Assembly: GCF_028656955.1 (NCBI RefSeq)
Contig: NZ_JAMDGY010000025.1
Location: 1-34,052, forward strand
Source: Pseudomonas fontis
Lineage (GTDB): Bacteria; Pseudomonadota; Gammaproteobacteria; Pseudomonadales; Pseudomonadaceae
Direction: 5' to 3'
Length of the DNA: 34,052 nt
The notes under the pieces were generated by a model. That model had not been told where the DNA came from and did not search any database. It worked only from the letters and a program-made list of their open reading frames with translations. Shown here in pieces: positions 1 through 6,426 of this stretch (positions are counted from its first letter, which is position 1; every line of letters starts with the position of its first letter). Made by a program: the position numbers and the translations under genes.

Positions 1-47
1 GGCTGTGAGGCCCTGGCGAGCCCCTGTTGGGTGACTCGATGGAGTGA

Positions 48-76
48 ATTTAAGCAAGCTGAAATGCTCGTGTCAA
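48..76 (-). promoter_or_regulatory. PL, leftward early promoter
   Basis: On the minus strand a perfect -35 box TTGACA (71-76) is separated by exactly 17 bases from a -10 box TTAAAT (48-53). The promoter points out of the window to the left, where the recombination and integration operon of a lambdoid phage would lie. Two repressor-type operator sites overlap its -10 and -35 boxes, so it should be shut by CI. Assigned from sequence and layout; no transcript data. Confidence 0.8.
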
Positions 77-109
77 GCATGCTGAATAAATAAATTCAGA
101 TTGCTGAAA
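49..109. promoter_or_regulatory. Left operator OL, three 16-bp repressor sites
   Basis: Three imperfect palindromes are spaced 22-23 bp apart: TTTAAGCAAGCTGAAA (49-64), GTCAAGCATGCTGAAT (72-87) and ATTCAGATTGCTGAAA (94-109). The same motif occurs between cI and cro at 3772-3843. The three-site, two-turn spacing matches the OL of lambda. The binding protein is inferred to be the CI and/or Cro encoded at 3103-4051. Confidence 0.82.
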
Positions 110-120
110 TCTCCAGGCGT

Positions 121-145
121 AAAAAAGCCCGCTCAGTGGCGGGCT
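121..145 (-). terminator. Terminator after the DUF1654 gene
   Basis: Read on the minus strand, GCCCGC, a 6-base loop and GCGGGC form a stem followed by six T residues just past the stop codon at 149. It isolates the DUF1654 gene from PL. Confidence 0.8.
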
Positions 146-148
146 CGG

Positions 149-400
149 TTATGCGTCGCAGTATTCTCGCCAGCCGATCCTGACGGTTCCGCCCTCCAGG
201 ATATCGACACGGACGCCGGCTGTTTCGCTTATCTCATCCAGAAGGCGTTGCCAGTCTTCGGGAGCTTCATGCTCCAGCCTACACACTGTCACCGCCTGGT
301 ACTTTTGAACGCCTGGAGAGGCGATCAGAGCCTGCAGGCGACGGCCTGCCGACTCGTAGGAGGATGGTGGTTTCGAGGTGGTAAACACTGGACTTTGCAT
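149..400 (-). CDS. DUF1654 family protein, SOS-controlled
   Basis: Small 83-residue protein of the DUF1654 family, common in Pseudomonas phages and prophages; its function is not established. The family signature is visible in the central segment: a region with GRRLQALI, then VTVCRLEHEAPEDW and a C-terminal GGTVRIGW stretch. The start was set at 400 because AGGAG lies about 6 bases upstream; the longer reading to 484 would run through the LexA box. A consensus LexA box lies 17 bases upstream of this start, so expression should rise on DNA damage, possibly ahead of prophage induction. It is a monocistronic unit with its own terminator, between OL and the lysogeny genes. Confidence 0.82.
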   Translation of the reverse strand: MQSPVFTTSKPPSSYESAGRRLQALIASPGVQKYQAVTVCRLEHEAPEDWQRLLDEISETAGVRVDILEGGTVRIGWREYCDA

Positions 401-417
401 GCGACTCTCCTGGTCGT

Positions 418-437
418 TACTGTATACATGAACAGTA
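418..437. promoter_or_regulatory. LexA (SOS) box
   Basis: The 20-mer TACTGTATACATGAACAGTA fits the proteobacterial LexA consensus, with both CTGT and ACAG half-sites at the correct 8-base spacing plus the flanking TA pairs. It lies just upstream of the DUF1654 start and overlaps the likely promoter. Confidence 0.85.
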
Positions 438-525
438 TTGATGCCTGGAGATATTGGCAAGCTGCATTTTGACGTAAAATGCATTTATGCATAAATATTC
501 TAAAGGCGACTATCCTACGCGCAAG

Positions 526-552
526 AAAAAACCCGCAAACGCGGGCTTTTTT
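526..552. terminator. Bidirectional terminator
   Basis: Six A residues, CCCGC, an AAAC loop, GCGGG and six T residues form a hairpin with a U-tract in both directions. It ends the leftward zinc-ribbon gene whose stop is at 565. The T-run follows GCGGGC, leaving one unpaired C. Confidence 0.75.
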
Positions 553-564
553 GGCTTGGCGGTA

Positions 565-1215
565 TCAGTCGCTGATCGGGGGGTACTTTCCGCTCACCGA
601 GTCCCTGTAGACGATCTCGCTGAATAGCCGAGGGCCTTCGCGCATTGCGATCAAGGCTTGCTTGGCCTCTTCCTTGCTCCCATATGGGCCTGCACCGACG
701 GCCAGGCCCATCATAGAAACAACTGGCAAGCCGGCGGCCACAATGGCCTCGACCGTTCTCTCCCGCTCTTCTTCATCACGGCATGCAGTCGAGGCTACCC
801 ATCCATTTTTCAGCTTCGGACGGCGTGCTGGCTCAACGTCGGCCCCGCAGTGTTTGCACTTCACGGCAGCTTTCTTGATTGTCTCGGCGCAGAACGGGCA
901 GTCGCGGAGGTCGCTAGTCTGCGCGCCAGCGGAACCCGTTGACGCTTCAACCCAGCCCTTACGAAGATATGAGTTAGTCAGAATGCCGCTGATGCCAATC
1001 GCATACCCGATACTGGCTAAGGGGAGGGCGATGATTAGCCCAGGGCCGCCAGTCAGAACCGTGAAGCCTCCAACCAACAACAGCCAGATAAAAAAGTGGC
1101 CCCACAGCCCTTTATAGGCAAGGTAGAAAGCCCCGAAAACAATTACCGCGAGCCACGACATCCCGCCAACACTTTCAATGTGGCCGTTTGCCGGATTCCT
1201 GAATTCTCGTTCCAT
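565..1215 (-). CDS. Membrane protein with zinc ribbon and SPOR-like C-terminus
   Basis: 216 residues. The first ~100 residues hold two or three hydrophobic segments, beginning around VIVFGAFYLAYKGLW, a pattern seen in small bacterial inner-membrane proteins of DUF2628 or superinfection-immunity type. A zinc ribbon follows, with CPFC and CKHC pairs separated by ten residues. The last ~80 residues contain VGAGPYGSKEEAKQAL, which resembles the core of SPOR peptidoglycan-binding domains. The start at 1215 has GGGAGGG a few bases upstream; the longer frame to 1251 does not. It sits in the rex-like interval between cI and OL, so a role in the lysogen such as exclusion of other phages is plausible but is inference. 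The SPOR match is by eye only. Confidence 0.7.
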   Translation of the reverse strand: MEREFRNPANGHIESVGGMSWLAVIVFGAFYLAYKGLWGHFFIWLLLVGGFTVLTGGPGLIIALPLASIGYAIGISGILTNSYLRKGWVEASTGSAGAQTSDLRDCPFCAETIKKAAVKCKHCGADVEPARRPKLKNGWVASTACRDEEERERTVEAIVAAGLPVVSMMGLAVGAGPYGSKEEAKQALIAMREGPRLFSEIVYRDSVSGKYPPISD

Positions 1216-1296
1216 TGGATCCCTCCCGTAATTGAGCCCGCACTTTACCATTCGTGGCGTACAGCCACCATCAAGGGAGGGCAGGGCAGATACAAG

Positions 1297-1319
1297 AAGC
1301 CCGGCGCTGGGCCGGGCTT
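1297..1319 (-). terminator. Hairpin terminator after the HigA-ImmA gene
   Basis: AAGCCCGGC and GCCGGGCTT form a perfect 9-bp stem with a 5-base loop, six bases past the stop codon at 1325. The T-run is short in either direction, so efficiency is uncertain. Confidence 0.6.
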
Positions 1320-1324
1320 TGTAT

Positions 1325-2434
1325 TCAATTGGTTTCGGCGAACCTGAAGCTTTGCTTCAAGTCATTCATCCAGGACACTTCTATCAAGCCATCGTGCTGA
1401 AGTCGACCCACGACAATTCCCGGGTGAACTCCGATCTGACGTGCAAAGGTCTGTACCGCATCCCTGGTCTTTAACCCAGCCAAGGCGTGCGAATACTGCT
1501 TTGGAATCATAAAGTTTCCTGCCCAATCGTTCGCCTCTATCTCTTTTGGATCTTCGTTGTTTCGCTTGCTTGGATCGTCAAGGTAAACAGACTTCTTTTC
1601 GTTAGCATGAAGCAAAATATGTGCTGACTCATGGAACAGAGTGAACCAAAACTTATCGTTCGTTTTTCCGTAAAGGGACATCTGGATTAGCGGCCTGTGA
1701 GGGTTAAGCCACCTGGCAACGCCGCTTACATGGGATCTCGGGATGGCAGGTACGAGTACGAACGCTACGCCAGCATCGGTGAAAAGCGACCTCATTCGAG
1801 GCTCAAAGTCTTTGGGGCTCTTTGTGGTTAGGAAGCGAATTTCAATCAAGGCTTTTTCAAATTTATCTCGATCGTATTTCGGTCCAGAGAACTGTTCAGC
1901 CTCAATCTCACCCATTCGAAGCCAGGAGGAAATAGCTGCAATATCGCTTTGGTCCTCTCGGCTACGCCGGAATGCTACCTGCATTCCAGAATAGTGATCC
2001 GTCCACTCGTCAGGAGATGCAACGCCGAAAAACTTCAGACATTGCTCTACTAGTCCGGGCTTGTTTTTTTCAACAATTCGACATTTTTCAATAGCGCCTG
2101 AAGACATCAGCTCCTTTAAAGGGAGGCAGTCAAGCCAAGACGTCCACTGGCCAAGCTTCGCCTTGGACTCTGCACGAGATAGCTGCTCCCTATAGAGCGC
2201 CTCTCGTGAAATCCAAAATGCAGCAGTACTGCCTAGTACGCGCTCCAGCTTGAGGGCTGTATCCTGACTTAAGGCTGCCTTGCCTTTGATTAACTGGTTT
2301 ACAAGCTTTGCCGACACCCCGAGCCTTGTAGCGAGCTCATCCTGAGTCCATTCCTTCTCCTCGATGAGGTCGAGGATGGTGTCGCCAGGCGGGGACACCC
2401 AATCTGGCGTAAACGAAACGGCCAAATCATTCAT
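1325..2434 (-). CDS. HigA-type antitoxin fused to ImmA/IrrE metalloprotease
   Basis: 369 residues in two parts. Residues ~15-70 form an XRE helix-turn-helix of the HigA antitoxin type (WTQDELATRLGVS). Residues ~185-350 carry an ImmA/IrrE-type zinc peptidase with the HESAH motif (H268, E269, H272) and a downstream acidic region KEIEAND for the third ligand. In known systems HigA binds the HigB toxin and represses its own operon, and ImmA/IrrE proteases cut XRE-family repressors. Here both are on one chain. The gene overlaps the toxin gene upstream by 8 bp, so the two are translationally coupled, with toxin first as in higBA. Codon use is more AT-rich than the structural genes, suggesting separate acquisition. 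Domain calls are firm; the joint function is inferred. Confidence 0.82.
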   Translation of the reverse strand: MNDLAVSFTPDWVSPPGDTILDLIEEKEWTQDELATRLGVSAKLVNQLIKGKAALSQDTALKLERVLGSTAAFWISREALYREQLSRAESKAKLGQWTSWLDCLPLKELMSSGAIEKCRIVEKNKPGLVEQCLKFFGVASPDEWTDHYSGMQVAFRRSREDQSDIAAISSWLRMGEIEAEQFSGPKYDRDKFEKALIEIRFLTTKSPKDFEPRMRSLFTDAGVAFVLVPAIPRSHVSGVARWLNPHRPLIQMSLYGKTNDKFWFTLFHESAHILLHANEKKSVYLDDPSKRNNEDPKEIEANDWAGNFMIPKQYSHALAGLKTRDAVQTFARQIGVHPGIVVGRLQHDGLIEVSWMNDLKQSFRFAETN

Positions 2435-2756
2435 GGTAATCTCCGATAAAAATAACTTTCACATCAAATACTTGAGACCAGTCCAAAGACTGATCATCGC
2501 GCAGCGGGAATGGGTCGTGATCGGGCTCGAATACAATCCTGCATCCGCCGGCCAAACTGACTGAGAACTGATTTTTCCTGTCGCCCTTGAGGGGGTGAGG
2601 GGCGCCAGCAACGAGATCGAGAACTGTGGTCGCGGCTTCAATATCAGAAAGCCTAGATCTCAATTTACGGGCCGAATCAGCTCCTAGCTTTTTCTCCGCA
2701 ACACGGCTTTGCTCACATAGATCGCGAAGCTTTTTGTCTTTGAAGTCCAGTTTCAA
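2427..2756 (-). CDS. HigB/RelE-family toxin
   Basis: 109 residues with the RelE/ParE fold of HigB toxins, which cleave mRNA at the ribosome. Typical elements are the basic N-terminal helices (KLGADSARKLRSRLSDIEAA), the APHPLKGDRKNQFSVSL strand segment, then GGCRIVFEP. The reading starts with TTG at 2754-2756; TAGGAG lies at the right distance upstream and no ATG is available nearby, so a TTG start is likely and may keep toxin yield low. It overlaps the antitoxin gene by 8 bp. A perfect palindrome upstream (2781-2799) is the expected site for autorepression by the antitoxin. Usual roles are stabilisation of the prophage or abortive defence; neither can be told from sequence. Confidence 0.8.
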   Translation of the reverse strand: MKLDFKDKKLRDLCEQSRVAEKKLGADSARKLRSRLSDIEAATTVLDLVAGAPHPLKGDRKNQFSVSLAGGCRIVFEPDHDPFPLRDDQSLDWSQVFDVKVIFIGDYHE

Positions 2757-2780
2757 GCTTCACTCCTAAAGGCTACCCTT

Positions 2781-2799
2781 CTTTACCTATTAGGTAAAG
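2781..2799. promoter_or_regulatory. Palindromic operator of the toxin-antitoxin operon
   Basis: CTTTACCTATTAGGTAAAG is a perfect 9-1-9 inverted repeat, 25 bases upstream of the toxin start. The ACCTA/TAGGT core resembles operators reported for HigA proteins. The likely ligand is the XRE domain of the protein encoded at 1325-2434. Confidence 0.72.
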
Positions 2800-2848
2800 A
2801 TTAGATGCTATAAAGCGACGAGAAGTCACAAAAAGGCAGTTTTATACA

Positions 2849-3088
2849 TCACTGAGCCTTCCCTCGCCCAATCCTTCCCGCCTTCACCTCATCCGCATAA
2901 CCCGTGAGCTTGTCCTCCACATCCGGAAACCCCGAGATGATCGTCAACAGCTCCCTGGCATCACTCTCAAACCCTGCCTCAGACAGTCGTACGGCCATCT
3001 TCATCAGATCGACGCCCGACCACTTGAGCAGGGCCGCAGCCTCTTTCAGGTCGCGGCGCAGCTGCTGATTGGGTTTGGTCAGGGCCAT
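2849..3088 (-). CDS. Small hypothetical protein downstream of cI
   Basis: 79 residues, mostly predicted helix, charged, no membrane segment or signal peptide; family not recognised. The start at 3088 is preceded by GGAGG at 8 bases, whereas the longer frame to 3154 would overlap cI. It begins 14 bp after the cI stop on the same strand, so it should be co-transcribed with the repressor and expressed in the lysogen. That is the place of rexA in lambda, but no similarity to Rex is visible. Confidence 0.68.
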   Translation of the reverse strand: MALTKPNQQLRRDLKEAAALLKWSGVDLMKMAVRLSEAGFESDARELLTIISGFPDVEDKLTGYADEVKAGRIGRGKAQ

Positions 3089-3102
3089 CACGGCCTCCGC
3101 AC

Positions 3103-3762
3103 TCAGTAGTGGAATTTCTGGGTAGCCTGGACAACTACGCCGACTATCCGGCAATTCTCATCAAACACTTCAGTCGGATATCCGGGATTCAGCGGCTTCA
3201 GGTAGAGCCTGCCACCATCACTTACCAGCTTCTTGAAGGTCGCCTCATTGCTGTCTGGCAGCTTGGCCACGACAAGTTTGCCCGGTGTCGCCTCGACTTC
3301 GGTGTCCACCAAGATCAGCGATCCCTGAGCGATGCTCGTGCCGACCGGAGACGTCATTGAGTCGCCTTTGACCTCAAGCCAGAACGCGGGGCCCTTCGAG
3401 TTGTATTCGGAAAACTCGTAACGGTCTGAAATACCAGCCGGGTAGGGCTCCACCGCTTCAGACCAGGCGCCAGCAGATACCCAGCTAATAACCGGATAGC
3501 GGAAGGATAGGGCTGGCTGCGCAGTACTGGAGATGTTCGACTCCGAGACCTCTTGCTCTTCCCCTTCGCCGATGGCAAGCCACTCGGCTCTAAAGCCCGT
3601 GGCTTTTGCCAAGGCATAGAGGTTCTCTGGTCGTAGGCTTTTGCTCTCACCAGTAATCCATTGAGTAACGGCAGAATTTGCGACGCCACAAAGCGACGCA
3701 ATTTCCCCCTTCTTTTTCCCGCTGAGCTGTATAGCCCGGGCAATACGTTCGTGTCTTTCCAT
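3103..3762 (-). CDS. cI: CI repressor, XRE plus S24 peptidase
   Basis: 219 residues. Residues 13-58 are an XRE helix-turn-helix (KKKGEIASLCGVANSAVTQW). Residues ~90-215 are a LexA/UmuD-type S24 domain with a predicted self-cleavage site Ala97-Gly98 (WVSAGAW), nucleophile Ser135 in GDSM and general base Lys177 in ATFKKL. It should hold the lytic promoters shut by binding the operators at 49-109 and 3772-3843, and lose activity when RecA filaments stimulate cleavage. The ATG has no good ribosome site. A TAATAT box ends only about 7 bases before it, so the maintenance transcript may be leaderless, as for lambda PRM. It diverges from cro. Confidence 0.93.
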   Translation of the reverse strand: MERHERIARAIQLSGKKKGEIASLCGVANSAVTQWITGESKSLRPENLYALAKATGFRAEWLAIGEGEEQEVSESNISSTAQPALSFRYPVISWVSAGAWSEAVEPYPAGISDRYEFSEYNSKGPAFWLEVKGDSMTSPVGTSIAQGSLILVDTEVEATPGKLVVAKLPDSNEATFKKLVSDGGRLYLKPLNPGYPTEVFDENCRIVGVVVQATQKFHY

Positions 3763-3771
3763 GGACTCAAT

Positions 3772-3843
3772 ATTAAGTTAACTGAATTTAAGCATGCAGT
3801 AGGCAGAAAACGCCGTTGACTCGATAACTTAAGCATGCTGAAA
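3772..3843. promoter_or_regulatory. Right operator OR between cI and cro
   Basis: Two clear sites match the OL motif: ATTAAGTTAACTGAAT (3772-3787, beside the cI start) and CTTAAGCATGCTGAAA (3828-3843, over the -10 of PR). A weaker third, TTTAAGCATGCAGTAG (3787-3802), directly abuts the first. The cI-proximal site would control the maintenance promoter and the cro-proximal site the lytic promoter. Confidence 0.8.
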
Positions 3844-3844
3844 T
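3816..3844 (+). promoter_or_regulatory. PR, rightward early promoter
   Basis: TTGACT at 3816-3821 and TGAAAT at 3839-3844 are 17 bases apart and point to cro, whose start is 28 bases further on. An operator site at 3828-3843 covers the spacer and -10 box. Confidence 0.7.
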
Positions 3845-3871
3845 TGCGCCAGAGTCGAACGAGGATGCGAA

Positions 3872-4051
3872 ATGAATACGCATGAAGTCGCCGAATTCTT
3901 CGGCAGCAAGACAAAGCTGGCACTGGCCCTGGGCATTCGCCCAAGCGCCGTGACCATGTGGGGAGAAACCATTCCCGAATCCCGGCAGTACCAGATCCAG
4001 GTTCTTTCCAAAGGCAAGTTCAAGGCCGCAAAGAAGGTCCAGGCCGCGTAA
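3872..4051 (+). CDS. cro: Cro-like repressor
   Basis: 59 residues with the compact helix-turn-helix of lambda Cro-type proteins: an N-terminal VAEFFGSKTKLALALGI segment, then RPSAVTMW as recognition helix, and a lysine-rich tail (KFKAAKKVQAA). GAGGA lies 7 bases before the ATG. First gene of the rightward early operon, divergent from cI across shared operators, which is the standard position for cro. It should dampen cI and early promoters after induction. No frameshift or truncation. Confidence 0.87.
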   Translation: MNTHEVAEFFGSKTKLALALGIRPSAVTMWGETIPESRQYQIQVLSKGKFKAAKKVQAA

Positions 4052-4119
4052 GCGACGTCCCTGTCTACCGTTCCATTGAAGCAATTCTGACCGCAACCGA
4101 ACCAAGGAAAAACTAGGAC

Positions 4120-4587
4120 ATGAAAACGCCCGTACTAGAGACCCGCCGCCAAGTAATGGCAGCTGTGTCCAACGCTTTCCCTGGTGGGATGGATTGCGCA
4201 GCTGCTCGCCTTGGCATCAAGGACAAGCGCCTGGAAAACCAGATCTACGAAACCGCCGGGTGCAAGCCGCTGAGCGATGCCGAGATCTTCGTGCTGGAAA
4301 GCGAAACGAAGACCGAGCACCTGCCGGACTACATCTGCGCGATGTACGGCGGTGTGTTCGTGAAGATCCCGGAAGCGGGGGAGTTGGACAACGTCGATCT
4401 GTATCAGCGCTCGCTGGCTGCATCCGCACAGCGTGGCGCGCTTGACCAGATGGTGGCTTCTGCGCTGGAAGACGGCGAGATCGACGCGAGCGAAGCAAAG
4501 AAGATCCGCGCCCTGCACGCCAAATACATGTCGGCGAGCCTTGAGGCTGTAGCGGCAGTAATTGAGTTGCACAAGGCAAGAGCCTGA
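4120..4587 (+). CDS. CII-family (Phage_CP76/YmfL-like) regulator
   Basis: 155 residues. The N-terminal half (AVSNAFPGGMDCAAARLGIKDKRLENQIYET, shown here only by its ends AVSNAFPGG and LENQIYET) matches the pattern of the phage CII family that includes 186 CII and e14 YmfL: a helix-turn-helix with conserved CxxL/LxAAARLG features and a following PLSDAEI segment. The C-terminal half is helical and may oligomerise. 186 CII activates establishment of lysogeny from two half-sites about two helical turns apart; a comparable dyad begins 10 bases past this stop codon. Directly after cro, as expected for a cII-type gene. AGGA precedes the ATG closely. Confidence 0.75.
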   Translation: MKTPVLETRRQVMAAVSNAFPGGMDCAAARLGIKDKRLENQIYETAGCKPLSDAEIFVLESETKTEHLPDYICAMYGGVFVKIPEAGELDNVDLYQRSLAASAQRGALDQMVASALEDGEIDASEAKKIRALHAKYMSASLEAVAAVIELHKARA

Positions 4588-4596
4588 AACCATGCC

Positions 4597-4630
4597 GCGC
4601 CACGTTTTCACGCTTTGCAAAATGTGGCGC
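4597..4630. promoter_or_regulatory. 34-bp dyad, copy A
   Basis: GCGCCAC and its inverse GTGGCGC flank a 20-base centre that itself begins GTTTTC and ends CAAAAT. The 12-mer half-site GCGCCACRTTTT is thus present twice in inverted orientation, ~22 bp centre to centre. Copies B (11941) and C (12352) have the same 7-20-7 geometry. It lies between the CII-class gene and the ParB-like genes. Confidence 0.65.
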
Positions 4631-4709
4631 AAAACCCCAACCGCAAATCGCGGGCGCAAAAAAGCCAAGTTCGTGGCCTGGCTCATTGCGTAACTAAAGG
4701 AAAATCTAC

Positions 4710-5543
4710 ATGAGCAATTTAACCCAAAACGCCATCAGCGTAAACGGTCCAGCAATTACCGTCGAGCAGGTGACGCCAGAGATCGCCCGTACGTGGCTTG
4801 AACGTAACACTGGAAATCGCGCGGCAAGCATGGCTCATGTCGCGAAGCTCGAAAAAGCGATCCGTGATGGCGGCTGGAAGATGACGGGCGACCCTATCCG
4901 TTTCTCAAAGGGTGGCAGCCTGCTGGATGGTCAGCACCGCCTGCATGCCATTCTTCAATCTGGTATCACCGTAACTTGCGTCGTAATGCGAGGGTTTGAC
5001 GAAAGCATTTTCGACGTACTCGACAGCGGCAAAGGTCGTCAGAAGTCGGATGTGCTGTTTGTTCAGTTGGGTCTCCCTGTTGAGACCTGCAAGATGCTGG
5101 CGACCGCCACCACCTGGGTCATTGATTACGAGAAAGAGCAGTTTGGTTTTCCCGGTAAAGCAGAGAAGACCGATGTTCTGGAGTTCGTTAAACGCAACCC
5201 GTTGCTGATCGCCGCCGCCGAATACGGTCAAACCCTTCCTCGGCAATCTCCCGTCCCGCGATCCATTGCGGCGATGTTCTATTTCTACGCAAGCCAGCGC
5301 AACCAGCCCTTGGCTGAGCGTTTCCTTGAGCGATTCATGGTTGGCGCTGTCGAGGGCGTCAACGACAATCTTCTTTATCTGCGGAATCGCTGCTTTGCCG
5401 CATCTGTTGACCGTCGCCCCATCCACCGCAGCCAAGTCATTGGCGCACTGATTCGCACCTGGAACGCAGAGCTGCGTGGCAAGCCCATCAAGCACGCGAC
5501 CAACGTTATGCGAGTCGACGACACCTTCCCGACCTTCATCTAA
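4710..5543 (+). CDS. ParB-fold protein with DGQHR motif
   Basis: 277 residues. The N-terminal ~100 residues contain LLDGQHRLHAI (D73-R77), the signature loop of ParB/sulfiredoxin-fold proteins of the DGQHR group, also present in DndB-type proteins. The remainder is helical and unrecognised. AAAGGA lies 10 bases before the ATG. It precedes a second, canonical ParB-like gene by 36 bp. No catalytic role can be assigned. A part in replication, in transcription control from early promoters, or in DNA modification are options. Copy A of the 34-bp dyad is 80 bases upstream of the start. Confidence 0.72.
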   Translation: MSNLTQNAISVNGPAITVEQVTPEIARTWLERNTGNRAASMAHVAKLEKAIRDGGWKMTGDPIRFSKGGSLLDGQHRLHAILQSGITVTCVVMRGFDESIFDVLDSGKGRQKSDVLFVQLGLPVETCKMLATATTWVIDYEKEQFGFPGKAEKTDVLEFVKRNPLLIAAAEYGQTLPRQSPVPRSIAAMFYFYASQRNQPLAERFLERFMVGAVEGVNDNLLYLRNRCFAASVDRRPIHRSQVIGALIRTWNAELRGKPIKHATNVMRVDDTFPTFI

Positions 5544-5579
5544 ATAGGATGGGGGCGGGAAACCGTCCCCTGTCAAAAA

Positions 5580-6425
5580 ATGGCCGATCAAATCATTCAG
5601 TGCCAGGCATCCCTGATCAAGGTCGCGAATCGATTCCGCAAGGACTTCGGCGACATTGAAAGCCTGGCCGCAAGCATTTCAGAGATTGGGCTCTTGCAGC
5701 CAATCGGCATCGACTCCGGGTATCGTCTCGTTTTTGGTGAACGCCGCCTGCGCGCTTGCCTGTCCCTCGGCTGGGAAAAGATTCCAGTCCGCACCGTTCA
5801 CCTCGATTCGATCTTGCAAGGCGAACTGGCCGAGAATGAATTCCGCAAGGACTTCACGCCGTCCGAGCGAGTCGCCATTGGCGAGGCTATTGAGCGCGAA
5901 CTTGGGGAGCGAAATGGCCAGCGTAACGACCTCGAACCTCCGGAAAATTTTCCGGAGGTTACGAAAGGTGATACGCGGGATATCGCTGCAAAGGCAGCCG
6001 GTTTCGGAAACGGGAAGACCTACGAGCAGGCCAAACGTGTCGCTAACGAGGCGGCCCCAGAACTTGTCCAGGCAATGGATGAGGGGCGTGCCTCTGTATC
6101 TGGCGCCTTGGCGCTGTTGGTGCTGCCAAAGGATCAGCAGGCATCTGTTGCAGCCGGAGACAAGAAGTCGATTCAGCAGGCCTCCAAGGCTGCCAAGGCG
6201 CCCCCTAAGGAGCAGGCTCGCGCATCCGACCTCATCCTCAGCGTGATCACTCAGGTGGAGCTTATAGGTCGCTACGTCGAGCGCAGTGAGGTTGGTGTGC
6301 CTAGCTTTGCTGGTCAGTTTCTATCTGACCTGATCGAGGCAGACGCGACCATTCAGGCGCGACTTTCCGCCATTCTTCCGGTACTGCAAGGCCTCTCAGA
6401 TATCGCTAGCGCGGTGGAGGCCTGA
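5580..6425 (+). CDS. ParB/KorB-like DNA-binding protein
   Basis: 281 residues. The ParB N-terminal domain includes GLLQPIGI and the GERRLRA box (G53-A59) that contacts CTP in ParB proteins, followed by the ENEFRKDFTPSERVAIGEAIE region typical of Spo0J/RepB proteins. A helix-turn-helix region (DIAAKAAGFGNGKTYEQAKRV, residues ~132-152) follows. There is no parA nearby, so plasmid-type partition is unlikely unless host ParA is used; ParB-like phage proteins may act as regulators or origin-binding accessories. The gene ends one base before the initiator gene, suggesting coupled expression with replication. Confidence 0.8.
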   Translation: MADQIIQCQASLIKVANRFRKDFGDIESLAASISEIGLLQPIGIDSGYRLVFGERRLRACLSLGWEKIPVRTVHLDSILQGELAENEFRKDFTPSERVAIGEAIERELGERNGQRNDLEPPENFPEVTKGDTRDIAAKAAGFGNGKTYEQAKRVANEAAPELVQAMDEGRASVSGALALLVLPKDQQASVAAGDKKSIQQASKAAKAPPKEQARASDLILSVITQVELIGRYVERSEVGVPSFAGQFLSDLIEADATIQARLSAILPVLQGLSDIASAVEA

Positions 6426-6426
6426 C

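Noticed and set aside
3354..3944. 196-codon minus-strand frame overlapping cI and cro
   Set aside because: Covers the operators and the recognised cI frame in a different phase; no ribosome site.
4592..4693. 33-codon frame between the CII-class gene and the first ParB-like gene
   Set aside because: No ribosome site, and the frame is filled by dyad copy A; no sign of coding selection.
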